Shown one piece after another: positions 48,001 through 56,013 of a stretch of 64,000 bases of DNA. This DNA comes from Candidatus Caldilinea saccharophila (GTDB taxonomy: Bacteria; Chloroflexota; Anaerolineae; Caldilineales; Caldilineaceae), in contig JADJVW010000002.1 of assembly GCA_016710365.1 (NCBI GenBank), positions 124,001-188,000 of the forward strand, written 5' to 3'. Each line of letters begins with the position of its first letter. The first letter of the stretch is position 1. The notes below the pieces were generated by a model. That model searched no databases. It was not told the DNA's origin and saw only the letters and a list, made by a program, of their open reading frames with translations. The translations under genes were made by a program, and so were the position numbers.

Positions 48001-50882
48001 GCGCCCGGCTGTCCGGGGTCGTTGCCCAGGATGTAATAGGAGCCAGAGCAGACGCCGGCCGGCATCGGGCAGTTGACCGAATGCGTGGACGGCAGCAGAA
48101 TCTCATAGACGCCGTTCGGGTCCGAAGTGATCGTCGTCACCAGATTGTTGGTAAAGTCGTAGACGCCGATCGGCATATTGCCGATGCCCGCCTTCTCGCC
48201 GAGGTTGATGCTGGTCGGGTCCGTGGAGACGGTCAGGTCGTCGATGATGTAGCCCTTCCACTTGCCCGGAATCGGCACATCGGTAAAGAGATTGAACGTA
48301 GGCGCAATCGACTTGCCGTTGTTGAGCGACACCAGCTTGGCGTCGCACAGCGGCCGCGACTGACCTTCGTAGATCGTGCCGCCCGCATCCACGAAGTTTG
48401 GATTGTAGGTGGCGTTGGGGCCATCGGCGCCGACGCCTGCGACATCGACCGTGTGGAGCGCGCCGGCGCACGCTGGCGGCGGCGCCTGCGGCACAAACTG
48501 GTCGCCGTCAAAAACGTTGATGTCTTCTTCACGCGTCACCTGGTAGAGCGGACGCCCGAAGATCGTGTCGTTGGGAATGTCGAGCGCCACCACGTAATCG
48601 CCGGCGGGGAGCGGCGTCAGTTCGACATTGGGGTCGGCGCAACTCTCGGTTTCGGCGTCCATGCCGTTTTGCCCGAAGCAGCCGTCGGTGAAGCCGTAGT
48701 TGCCGTCAAGCGTGGCAAAGCCGGCCTGCACCTGGGTGCCCATCAGCGGCGCTTCGATGCAACGGCGACCGACGGTTTCCTGATTGCCGTTGCCATCGGT
48801 CGGCAGCGACTCCTGATTGCCGTTGCCCCACGGCAGCGGGACGCCGTTGGCATCGCGCGCCACGCAGTCGGTGGGTTGATCCCACGTCTCGGTGAGGGCG
48901 GTGTTAAGCAGGCGACCGCGGGCATAAGAGCCATCTGCATTCAACTCGTACTGATTGCGCGCATCGCAGGGGACATTGGCGTTCGCGCCGCAGCGCACCG
49001 GCTCGTACAGATTGACGCGGATGTTGGGGATGCCCGGCTGCCACGGTTCGACGGCGGCGAAACGCGGGTCGAGTTCGTTGCGCGTGGTGTCATAGGAGAC
49101 AGTGCCGACAATGCCGCCGTTGCGCGGGCCGCCGCGGGCGCCAGTAGCATCGTAAGGCTTGACGCCCCAATCCAACTGTGCACCCTGGCTCAGGATCGGC
49201 AGCACACCCACATCGACGCCCGCGCCGAGCACGGTGGTCGGCTCCGGCTGGTTCTCGACCTGGAAGGTGATGCCGGTGGTATAGTAGCGGTCATTGTAGG
49301 CTTCCAGGATCATCCACGAACCCATCGGATACGCCTTTTCGAAGACGTAGTAGCCGTTGATATCGGTGGTGGCGGCAATCGACATGCGGTCGATTTCGCT
49401 GTTGTCACGATCCTTGAGCACCACCAGGTAGTTGGCGATGCCGCGCTCGCCGGGGTCGCGCTTGCCGTTCTCGTTGGCGTCCTCATACACATACCCGTCG
49501 TACTTGGTGAACCAACTGGTCAGGAAAGGGCTGCCCATGTCGTACATCTGCCCATTCTCGACCGTCACCTGCATCCAATCGAGGATCGTGTGGATGTTGA
49601 CATCCCACCACGTAAAGAGGTAGTTGCCGTCGGGCACGTTGTTGATCTCGAAGGAGCCGTCGGGGTTGGCCGGCTGGGCATAGACCACAGTGTCGCCGTT
49701 CTGCAGGTCGGAAAGTGCGACCCACCCGTTTTCGATGGCGCCGGTCATCTTAGCGCCGTTGAAGCCGCTCCAGATGTCGCCATACCAGGGCAGGCCGCCC
49801 TGCTGGGGCAGATAGACCGACGCGCTGACCAGCGTGCCGCGCACGCCGCCCGTCACGTTGCTGTCATTGAACTCATCGGTCGGTCGCACAAAGCCAAAGA
49901 CCGTCCACGGGAAAGGCTCGCCGGCCACGACAAATTCATTGTCAAGACCCGTGCCGCCTTCCTGCAGCCAGGTGTCCCAACTGGGCGAGCCTTCCAACGT
50001 AGTGGTTTCGGTCCAGTCGGTTCCATCCGGTGGGGTGACGAACACGTCATAGCGGAGGGGGCCGAGGTTAGGAATGACGATGTCGCCATTGGCGTCGCTG
50101 ATGAGACAATCGGTGCGGCCGTTTGGTTCGCCAGCCGCATCGTAAGTCGTACACAGCGGGTTGCCGAACATGTCAACGGAGACCTGGCCGAGCGTATCGT
50201 TGATCGTGGCGCGGAAGCCAGGAAGGCCGCCTTCAGCCGGCGCGTCAAATTGCCCGTTGACCGATGAAATGTCCTCAAAGACCTTGACGCGCATCGTGGC
50301 GGTTGGCAGTGGATCCGGGTGCAACCGCACCGTCACCGGCCCGGTGAGCGGCGCCGTAAAATGTTCACCGCCGAGCTTGTAGCCTTCGGCCAGCACCGAA
50401 ATGAGATATTTGCCCGGTGGCAGATCAACGCCGCCATTGGCAAAGTCGGCCTGCGTGCCTTGGGTGGCGATCGGCGCCGCACCCGGCACTTCACGCAACG
50501 ACGGCCAGTCACAATTGCTGGGATAGGCCGGGTCGCTGGGTGCACAGGAAGGCTCACGCGGCTGCGTGGGGGCGCCGGTGTTATCTTCGTTGATCAGATA
50601 ACGATAGACCGGAATTTCCTGCCCCTCTTGGACAGGGCCGCCCGGTGCGTCGGGCTCCGTGCGCGCGCTCACGACATTCAGCGACAACACCGTGGTGGTG
50701 GTCTGCTGCGTGGGCGCAACAAGCGCGGATGACGCCGGTGCGGCGATGGCTGCCGGTGCAGCAGGCGTCAACAGCGGCAAAAGTACGATAATGAGGGCGA
50801 GCGATGCCTGAACAAGTGTGTGAACAATGCGTCGCACACTGCGCAGGCGTCGGGTGGACATCCACCATTTCTGTTTTGACAT
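45093..50882 (-). CDS. Giant surface protein: SdrD B-like, IPT/TIG, beta-helix and LamG-like domains
   Basis: A 1,929-residue exported protein starting at ATG 50882 with AAGGAGG in front. The signal peptide is VQASLALIIVLLPLLTPAAPAAIA. Residues ~80-450 have carboxypeptidase-regulatory/Cna-B-like folds. At ~460-540 an SdrD B-like module has DGYVYEDANENGKRDPGE and DINGYYVFE. An IPT/TIG domain follows at ~1030-1115 (FTIEGQGFGAAAGQVLLDG). A right-handed beta-helix (~1130-1660) shows repeated IAYN, GGGI and VYNNVIVNN steps. A LamG-like domain is at ~1690-1880. The end NTIYLPAISTSR resembles that of the subtilase/nuclease protein. No LPXTG motif is seen. It heads the minus-strand exported cluster and probably binds cell-surface or extracellular polymers. 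No catalytic residues were recognised. Confidence 0.85.
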   Translation of the reverse strand: MSKQKWWMSTRRLRSVRRIVHTLVQASLALIIVLLPLLTPAAPAAIAAPASSALVAPTQQTTTTVLSLNVVSARTEPDAPGGPVQEGQEIPVYRYLINEDNTGAPTQPREPSCAPSDPAYPSNCDWPSLREVPGAAPIATQGTQADFANGGVDLPPGKYLISVLAEGYKLGGEHFTAPLTGPVTVRLHPDPLPTATMRVKVFEDISSVNGQFDAPAEGGLPGFRATINDTLGQVSVDMFGNPLCTTYDAAGEPNGRTDCLISDANGDIVIPNLGPLRYDVFVTPPDGTDWTETTTLEGSPSWDTWLQEGGTGLDNEFVVAGEPFPWTVFGFVRPTDEFNDSNVTGGVRGTLVSASVYLPQQGGLPWYGDIWSGFNGAKMTGAIENGWVALSDLQNGDTVVYAQPANPDGSFEINNVPDGNYLFTWWDVNIHTILDWMQVTVENGQMYDMGSPFLTSWFTKYDGYVYEDANENGKRDPGERGIANYLVVLKDRDNSEIDRMSIAATTDINGYYVFEKAYPMGSWMILEAYNDRYYTTGITFQVENQPEPTTVLGAGVDVGVLPILSQGAQLDWGVKPYDATGARGGPRNGGIVGTVSYDTTRNELDPRFAAVEPWQPGIPNIRVNLYEPVRCGANANVPCDARNQYELNADGSYARGRLLNTALTETWDQPTDCVARDANGVPLPWGNGNQESLPTDGNGNQETVGRRCIEAPLMGTQVQAGFATLDGNYGFTDGCFGQNGMDAETESCADPNVELTPLPAGDYVVALDIPNDTIFGRPLYQVTREEDINVFDGDQFVPQAPPPACAGALHTVDVAGVGADGPNATYNPNFVDAGGTIYEGQSRPLCDAKLVSLNNGKSIAPTFNLFTDVPIPGKWKGYIIDDLTVSTDPTSINLGEKAGIGNMPIGVYDFTNNLVTTITSDPNGVYEILLPSTHSVNCPMPAGVCSGSYYILGNDPGQPGALNPNYNPQFRTIGATFEIYPGLIIPSDLAPTQMVPGVLAGGSQYAIPPQCFLDDTTPQLFAVSRPFVRLNQASDNRQFTIEGQGFGAAAGQVLLDGALPLQVTSWNDRTINVTAPTTIPTGVHQLGIRAANGNGTVNGLSFHVIGSGYNPLLFEVGPGRTYATMQAGVDAAANANGNRPRVVIIYPGAPEQWNPTGTYFENVVIYSPLTLQGVGPGGVRADSTFALGSVIDGRGVAGDTEYASTWRTFVQGLTYAGNQALYEGAVIYVLAEANEMTAARSVTVDGLTIQGGDQQGFPNNLQPTDPTQQEFAAVQGGGIFANAYARYMRITNNILRSNGGAYAAAIRLGTPHLPGALNDNQNDNIVIAYNRMIANGGTNLAGAIGVFSGAENYEIAYNDICGNYSAEYGGGISHYGLSPSGEIHHNRIYFNRSYDEGGGIMIAGELPADPTLLTLGAGAVDIHDNLIQGNLSNDDGGGLRFLMAGDFPYNVYNNVIVNNVSTHEGGGVSLNDAPNVRFYNNTVMKNITTATAMTSNGQAAPSGLATARNSALLQVTLPSGAPIFSNPLLFNNLFWDNRAGAFTGGAVVGIGLPGDPFPINRWDMGVSDSVGMLAPTSTLMQTTQGTVSSATNIVNSAPLVVTEYDMTVRVAPWRGNPRFVDTTMVTALATPNVLGDYHIATGSPAINAGADSRSGVNAPGADVDGEARPSGAAIDIGADELYGTVVAFPYTPMLDNFNRANGALGANWGGQTSRFAILNNVQNVTGAGVSTAWWMRDSYGPNQEAFFTFNSIAANAEELGLLLKLNGNAASANVSMIDVNYDRRPGQNNVQIWTHDPANGWRLRAVFPGITFAVGDQLGARTLADGTINVYRNGVLLGVASVIGVGGNTWPMSRVTAGGRIGVYMVTPANSARFDNFGGGDVPPVFIQIATEQDGGLIEPVYPTEYTVSPQRMMYEENTIYLPAISTSR

Positions 50883-51038
50883 GCGTCCTCCTTGAGTGAC
50901 AGGGTGGTCGTGTTCCCTATGGTATTGCTAGGCAAGGGTAGCATGATTTTCGGCGGTGCGAAGTCAATTTTGTGTTTGGATAATGTCGCGATTGTGCCAA
51001 AATGTCAGCGTTTTGCAAGCTAACGTCAGCTAAACATT

Positions 51039-51047
51039 TGCTATAAT
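51039..51047 (+). promoter_or_regulatory. Extended -10 promoter for the two-component operon
   Basis: TGCTATAAT matches the extended -10 consensus (TGnTATAAT) 42 bases upstream of the kinase ATG. No good -35 stands at 17 bp, which extended -10 promoters can do without. The 206-base gap also holds the divergent promoter of the giant surface protein gene. Confidence 0.6.
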
Positions 51048-51088
51048 CTGCCCACGGATACCCAAACGAATTTACGAAAGCGTAAAAA

Positions 51089-52279
51089 ATGATTGAGAAC
51101 CTGGCGCCCCCACTTGCACCTCCAAAACAGCCGCCGATTGACCACCACTCCAACAACGTTTTTGACAAGGAGCGTGGGAGAATTCTGATTCAAGCGCCTG
51201 GGGATCGGTACCTGCGCCATGTCAATATTCTGCGCGTGGTGTTGCCTCTCTTATTATTTGTCGTCGCCAACGGCTTTGAAGTTTACGAGCATTGGACGGA
51301 GATCACCCGGCTCAACCTCCAGTTGCTCGGCGAGATCCTGATCTTCGGCGTGTTGGGGCCGATCCTGGTTTTCACGTGGGTCTCGTATGTCGGCATCCTG
51401 CTGCAAAAGCTGAACCTCGCCAACAAGCAGATGGCTGCGCTCAATCAAGGGCTGGAGAAGCAAGTGGCGGAACGCACCGCCATGTTGGCGCTGCGCAATG
51501 AAGAGCTTGCGCGCGCCAACGTTGAACTGGCAGGGATGAACAGCGATCTAAAAAAGCTGGATCAAATGAAGTCCGATTTCGTGGCGCTGGTCAGTCATGA
51601 ATTGCGTGCGCCGCTCACCAACCTGAATGGCGCGATCGAGATGACGCTCCATTCACAACATGAGCTTTCGGAACAATCCCGCCGCGTGCTCCAGGTCATG
51701 GCCTCCGAAAGCGCCCGCCTGACGAATTTTGTGCGCACCATTCTTGATTTGTCACGCCTGGAGGCAGGCAAGATCAAATTCAACCCGGGTCTGATCGCGG
51801 TCAAACCGATGCTGGCGCGCAGCGTCGCCTCCTCGCTCGGTCACACGGACCGTCCTATCATCTGGCATATGGAGGCGCAGACGCCTCCGGTGTGGGCGGA
51901 TGAAATTTATGTGGAAGAAATAGTGCGCAATATTCTGGTGAATGTCGAAAAGTACACACCGCCCGACAGCCCGGTCAAGATCAGCGTCTGCAAGTCCACT
52001 GCCAGACCAGGATTTGTCCAGATTGCTGTCACCGACCACGGCCCAGGCATCGCGGCTGAAGCGCAAGCACATATCTTCGACCGCTTTTATCGTGTCAAGT
52101 CCAAAGAGGGCGGCGTCACTCCCGGCTGGGGTCTTGGGCTTTTCTTTGCACACACCTTGACCGCAGCGCAAGGGGGATGTTTGACGTTAACATCACCAGT
52201 TCATGATGACGCACACTTTCCGGGGGCTTGTTTCACCATCATGCTTCCGGTGGCCCAGGAGACGCCAGAACATGATTGA
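51089..52279 (+). CDS. Sensor histidine kinase
   Basis: A 396-residue membrane histidine kinase. Two hydrophobic helices (ILRVVLPLLLFVVANGF at ~47-63 and EILIFGVLGPILVFTWVSYVGILL at ~82-105) are joined by a very short loop, so there is almost no extracellular sensor domain. A coiled coil (KQMAALNQGLEKQVAERTAML) leads to the HisKA dimerisation domain with the phospho-His170 in DFVALVSHELRAPLTNL. The HATPase_c part has the N box (EEIVRNILVNVEKYT), DHGPGIAAEAQ and GWGLGLFFAHT. It phosphorylates the response regulator encoded by the next, 8-base-overlapping gene. Sensing is probably of membrane or redox state (inference). Confidence 0.92.
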   Translation: MIENLAPPLAPPKQPPIDHHSNNVFDKERGRILIQAPGDRYLRHVNILRVVLPLLLFVVANGFEVYEHWTEITRLNLQLLGEILIFGVLGPILVFTWVSYVGILLQKLNLANKQMAALNQGLEKQVAERTAMLALRNEELARANVELAGMNSDLKKLDQMKSDFVALVSHELRAPLTNLNGAIEMTLHSQHELSEQSRRVLQVMASESARLTNFVRTILDLSRLEAGKIKFNPGLIAVKPMLARSVASSLGHTDRPIIWHMEAQTPPVWADEIYVEEIVRNILVNVEKYTPPDSPVKISVCKSTARPGFVQIAVTDHGPGIAAEAQAHIFDRFYRVKSKEGGVTPGWGLGLFFAHTLTAAQGGCLTLTSPVHDDAHFPGACFTIMLPVAQETPEHD

Positions 52280-52976
52280 TTTACTCCTGATCGATGATGA
52301 CGCTAATTTAACCGAACTTCTCGGCAATTATCTGGGTAAGCGCGGGTATGCCGTGCGGATCGCGCACAACGGCGCCGAAGGAGTGCGCATGGTTCATGCT
52401 TATCAGCCGGCGCTGGTCGTGCTGGATGTCTCGATGCCGGTGCGCGACGGCTGGTATGTATTGGCGCGGATTCGCGAACTGTCTACAGTGCCTGTACTGA
52501 TGGTGACGGCACAGACGGAAGAGGAGAATGTGTTGCGTGGGTTTGCGCTGGGCGCCGATGACTATGTTGCCAAGCCATTCTCCTTCGCCGAACTTACGGC
52601 GCGCATCACCGCGGTTCTCAACCGCGTCAGCCGCACCGAGGCCGTACAATCCGTCGAGATCTATGGCGAATTGACTATCGACTTGACCGACAAGCGCGTC
52701 TGGCGCGGCGGCGAGCTGATCCACCTGACGCCGACCGAGTTCAAGCTGCTCGCCGTGTTGATCCGTCAAGCAGGCCGTGTCATCACGCAGGAAGAGTTGG
52801 TGCGCCAGGCGTGGGGCGAGCAATATCTGGAGGACATTGGTTATGTGCGCCGCTATGTGTGGCATCTTCGCCGTAAGATCGAGCTGGACCCCAACAACCC
52901 GCGTTACATTCATAACGACCGCGGCTATGGCTACCGGTTTGAATTCGCCGACGCTGCCATGCCAAGCCTGAACTGA
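52272..52976 (+). CDS. OmpR/PhoB-family response regulator
   Basis: A 234-residue regulator overlapping the kinase stop by 8 bases. The receiver domain has the acidic pocket DDD at residues 8-10, the phosphoacceptor Asp52 in VVLDVSMP, Thr79 in MVTAQ and Lys101 in DYVAKPFSF. The C-terminal winged helix has TPTEFKLLAVLIRQAGRVITQEELVRQAWG and YVRRYVWHLRRKIELDPNNPRYIHNDRGYGYRF. It is a DNA-binding activator or repressor. The closest candidate target is the divergent giant surface protein and the cupredoxin operon. Confidence 0.93.
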   Translation: MIDLLLIDDDANLTELLGNYLGKRGYAVRIAHNGAEGVRMVHAYQPALVVLDVSMPVRDGWYVLARIRELSTVPVLMVTAQTEEENVLRGFALGADDYVAKPFSFAELTARITAVLNRVSRTEAVQSVEIYGELTIDLTDKRVWRGGELIHLTPTEFKLLAVLIRQAGRVITQEELVRQAWGEQYLEDIGYVRRYVWHLRRKIELDPNNPRYIHNDRGYGYRFEFADAAMPSLN

Positions 52977-52998
52977 AGCGCAGATAAGATCAAAGTCT

Positions 52999-53031
52999 AA
53001 AAGCCGAGTCTCTTGAAGAGACTCGGCTTTT
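52999..53031. terminator. Bidirectional terminator between response regulator and rimO
   Basis: AAAAGCCGAGTCTC (52999-53012) pairs perfectly with 53018-53031 around a 5-nt loop; the A and T runs at both feet give a U tract in either direction. It separates the convergent response regulator and rimO genes. Confidence 0.88.
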
Positions 53032-53065
53032 ATCACACATTGTTTATTGCAAGCGCAATTCGGAT

Positions 53066-54532
53066 CTAGCCCAGGGAAATTGGGGCGCGATTCGGTCGTT
53101 TGCTGGAAAAAACTTCCCCAACCAGCGGCTCGCCGACGAGATCGTACTCCATGGCGCCATTGATATGCACCTGCATCATCTCGCCGATCGGCGCGCCGCG
53201 CACGCCGGGCACGAGCACCAACCCATCGATCTCGGGTGCATCCCGGTAAGAGCGCGCCAGCAGCAACGGTTCGCCACTGCCCTCGACCCGACCCTCTCCT
53301 TCGACCAGCACCTCTAGCACTCTGCCCACCTGCGCCTGGTTCTTGCGCAGGCTGATGGGTTGCTGCAACTCCATCAACCGCGCGTAACGCGCCTGCTTGA
53401 CCTCGTCAGGCACCTGATCGGGCAAGGCTGCGGAGGGTGTGCCCGGCTCCGGGCTGAAGGGGAACGCGCCCACCTTGTCGAACTCGATTGCCCTGGCAAA
53501 GTCGAGCAGCCCCTGAAACTCTTCTTCGGTCTCCCCAGGATAGCCCACAATAAAGGTGGTGCGCAGCGCAATGTCCGGCATGGCCGCGCGCAGCTTGCTC
53601 ACGTGATCATAGACCATCTCCAGCTTGCTGGGCCGGTGCATGCGGCGCAAGGTGCGCGGGTCGCCGTGCTGGAGCGGCATGTCAAGATAGGGCGCGATCT
53701 TGGGTTGCGTCGCCATCACTTCGATCAATTCATCGCTCACGTGGCCGGGATAGGCGTACAGCAGCCGCACCCAGCGCAGCCGCGCGTCGGTGCGGTTGCA
53801 GAGGGCCGAGAGCAACCGCGGCAGGCTGTTCGGCTCGCCCCAATCGCGGCCATAGTCCGTGGTGTCCTGGGCGACGATGACCAGTTCGCGCGCGCCGGCT
53901 GTCACCAGCGCGCTCGCCTCGTCGACAATGGCTTCCAACGGGCGGCTGCGCAATTTGCCTTTGAAGGAAGGGATAGTGCAGAACGCACACGGCGCGTTGC
54001 AGCCGTCAGAAATCTTGAGGTAAGCGCTGCCGGCCACGACGGGCGGGCGCGGCGTCGCCGCGGTGAACGCCTGGGATGGGTCGCCCAACAGCGCCGGGAC
54101 GCGCTTGTCGCCCAGCCACGCAGAGGCGTCGTCATTTTCCGCCTCGCCCAGCAGGGTGTACCGTTCGAGACGGCGGCGCGCCTTGCCGCTGCGCATCTGG
54201 CCGATCAGATCCAGCACGTCCATCCAGCGCCGCGTGCCGAGCAGCCCGTCGACTTTTGGCACGCGCTCGATCACTTCGGCGCCGTTGCGTTGCACCAGGC
54301 AGCCCGCCGCCACCAGCAACTGATGCTTACGCTTGCGCCGGCCCAACTCCTGCAGTACGCCGATCGACTCCTCTTTGGCCGTTTCCAGAAAGCCGCACGT
54401 GTTGACGATCAGCACATCGGCGTCCTGTTGACGGTCGGTGGGCCGATAGTTGGCGTCGCGCAGCAGCATTTCAATGCCGTCGCTGTCGACTTTATTTTTG
54501 GGGCACCCCAATGTAACCAGATGATATTTCAC
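53066..54532 (-). CDS. rimO: Ribosomal protein S12 methylthiotransferase RimO
   Basis: A 488-residue radical-SAM enzyme that adds a methylthio group to an Asp of ribosomal protein S12. The N-terminal UPF0004 domain begins VKYHLVTLGCPKNKVDSDG with its first cluster Cys, followed by VLIVNTCGFLETAKEES and AAGCLVQR. The radical-SAM core has the CxxxCxxC motif in KISDGCNAPCAFCTIP, and the C-terminus is a TRAM domain (GRVLEVLVEGEGRVEGSG). The GTG at 54532 overlaps the stop of the HD gene as GTGA, giving coupled translation; a GTG 7 codons upstream lies inside that gene. Confidence 0.93.
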   Translation of the reverse strand: MKYHLVTLGCPKNKVDSDGIEMLLRDANYRPTDRQQDADVLIVNTCGFLETAKEESIGVLQELGRRKRKHQLLVAAGCLVQRNGAEVIERVPKVDGLLGTRRWMDVLDLIGQMRSGKARRRLERYTLLGEAENDDASAWLGDKRVPALLGDPSQAFTAATPRPPVVAGSAYLKISDGCNAPCAFCTIPSFKGKLRSRPLEAIVDEASALVTAGARELVIVAQDTTDYGRDWGEPNSLPRLLSALCNRTDARLRWVRLLYAYPGHVSDELIEVMATQPKIAPYLDMPLQHGDPRTLRRMHRPSKLEMVYDHVSKLRAAMPDIALRTTFIVGYPGETEEEFQGLLDFARAIEFDKVGAFPFSPEPGTPSAALPDQVPDEVKQARYARLMELQQPISLRKNQAQVGRVLEVLVEGEGRVEGSGEPLLLARSYRDAPEIDGLVLVPGVRGAPIGEMMQVHINGAMEYDLVGEPLVGEVFSSKRPNRAPISLG

Positions 54533-55167
54533 AATTTTTCTTCGCTTTCCCACAGTTCTAAAAACCAGCTCATTGCCTGGTATCGCTCCTGGGCAAGATA
54601 GCTCGCCGGCGCAGTATTCATACTCTTGACCGTTTTACTCAGCACCTTGCGCGTAAATTTCGACAACTCTTGGCGCCGCTCGGTCAACGTCATGCCGTCA
54701 AACTGGTGCAGGCTCAGGTTGTACGCCAGCACATTGACGCCCAGCTTGGTCAATTTATCCGCGTCCCATAACACCGCGGTCTCAAGCGGCTCCATCGCCG
54801 CAGCGTCTGATGGCCGGGTTAGACCTACATGGCTAGCGATGGCGTCGGCCACCGCCGGGATCTTCTCCGGTGGAAAATCTGTGACGCTCAGCAACGCTTC
54901 GGCCGCGGCCGCGCCCGCCTTGCCATGATTTGGCTCGCTTTTGCAGATGTCATGCAGCCACGCCGCGGCCTCCACAATGTCGCGGTCGGCGTCGGTTTTG
55001 TCTGCAAGCCACAATGCCATCTGCACCACGCGCTGCACATGTTCCCACCGGTGGCTGAACGGGATAGGTTCGTCGCCTGTCAAGCCAAGCCGCGCCCGCG
55101 CCTCCGCGTCTGCGCTCGCTTGCGCTTCGGCGCGGCAGTGCTCCTGCCACGTCAAACGATTGGACAT
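54529..55167 (-). CDS. HD domain phosphohydrolase
   Basis: A 212-residue protein with an HD metal-binding domain: HRWEHVQRVVQMALWLADK, the HD pair in AAAWLHDICK, SEPNHGKAGA and AIASHVGLTRPSD, and the final Asp in VLWDADKLTKLGVN. HD proteins hydrolyse phosphomonoesters or nucleotides. The ATG at 55167 overlaps the upstream metallophosphoesterase stop as TAATG, and its own TGA overlaps the rimO start, so the three genes form a tightly coupled operon. Substrate unknown. Confidence 0.88.
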   Translation of the reverse strand: MSNRLTWQEHCRAEAQASADAEARARLGLTGDEPIPFSHRWEHVQRVVQMALWLADKTDADRDIVEAAAWLHDICKSEPNHGKAGAAAAEALLSVTDFPPEKIPAVADAIASHVGLTRPSDAAAMEPLETAVLWDADKLTKLGVNVLAYNLSLHQFDGMTLTERRQELSKFTRKVLSKTVKSMNTAPASYLAQERYQAMSWFLELWESEEKL

Positions 55168-55817
55168 TATATCTTTGGCTCCAATTCTAAAATTCGGTAG
55201 GGATAGACGTTGATGACCTCCGTCTCCAAGTAGCGCGTCTGTGTAACCACATCGCGCCGGTACAGGTGGATATGACCGTGCAGCAGATAACGCGGACGAA
55301 ACCATTGCATAAAGGTCAAAAAACTCTTGAATCCCTGATGCGGTCGATCTGGCTGGTCGTGGATGCCCCACGGCGGCGAATGCGCGACCAACACGTCGAG
55401 ATAGCGGCCGTAACGTGCGCGATTCAGCACCAGCCGCGGCGCCATGCGTAGGATTTTGAACATCATTTCCGTGTCGGTGTATTGAAAGAGGGGCGAACTG
55501 TTGTAGCGAATCGACCCTTCCAAGCCAGCCAGCAGGAGTGAATCCTCACGCACCGTGCGTTCATGCAGGTTGACGCCCCCCATCGGCTCGCTCACCGCGC
55601 GCCACTCATCGCCGCTGCCGCTGTGATATTCCACTTCGCGCGCGTGATTGCCATGCACAAAGTAAGTGGGACGCCCCATCATCGTCATCACATATTCGAC
55701 GTAATAATGGGGTAGATCGCCGCAACTGAGCACCAGATCGATCTTGCCGACATGCCGATTGATGCCGGCGCTGTATAAGATCGGTTCTACTTTATCGCTG
55801 ATTACCAGGGCGCGCAT
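55167..55817 (-). CDS. Calcineurin-like metallophosphoesterase
   Basis: A 216-residue phosphoesterase with the two-metal signature: the first metal segment RALVISDKVEPIL (the usual D-x-H is replaced by D-K), then LVLSCGDLPHYYV, TYFVHGNHAREVEYHSG, VAHSPPWGIHDQPD and LLHGHIHLY. The motif-1 His replacement is normal for this Chloroflexota/archaeal branch as far as I can judge. The ATG at 55817 is the first in-frame start giving a family-like N-terminus. It is first in the operon with the HD and rimO genes. Confidence 0.85.
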   Translation of the reverse strand: MRALVISDKVEPILYSAGINRHVGKIDLVLSCGDLPHYYVEYVMTMMGRPTYFVHGNHAREVEYHSGSGDEWRAVSEPMGGVNLHERTVREDSLLLAGLEGSIRYNSSPLFQYTDTEMMFKILRMAPRLVLNRARYGRYLDVLVAHSPPWGIHDQPDRPHQGFKSFLTFMQWFRPRYLLHGHIHLYRRDVVTQTRYLETEVINVYPYRILELEPKI

Positions 55818-56013
55818 AGCGGTGCATTGTAGCATTGTCAAAAGGACAGCCCAAACAGAGGGCGTCAAATTTACGTAAACAAGAGGCGACAGTCACTGGT
55901 TGCAGCCTAACAGTAACATCGCTTATGGACGATTTTCCCCAAGCGGCGTATGCTGCACTCTGACTGACGAACCTCCATTCTATCTGCCTTCGTAGTCCGG
56001 GAAAGGACGCACG

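Noticed and set aside
46761..50267. An 1,168-codon plus-strand open frame opposite the giant surface protein
   Set aside because: It is antisense to a clear coding gene, Arg/His/Val-rich, without motifs or export signal; long antisense frames are expected in GC-rich coding DNA.
50938..50967. TTGACT upstream of the giant surface gene as a sigma-70 promoter
   Set aside because: No acceptable -10 lies 16-18 bp away, so the promoter was not called.
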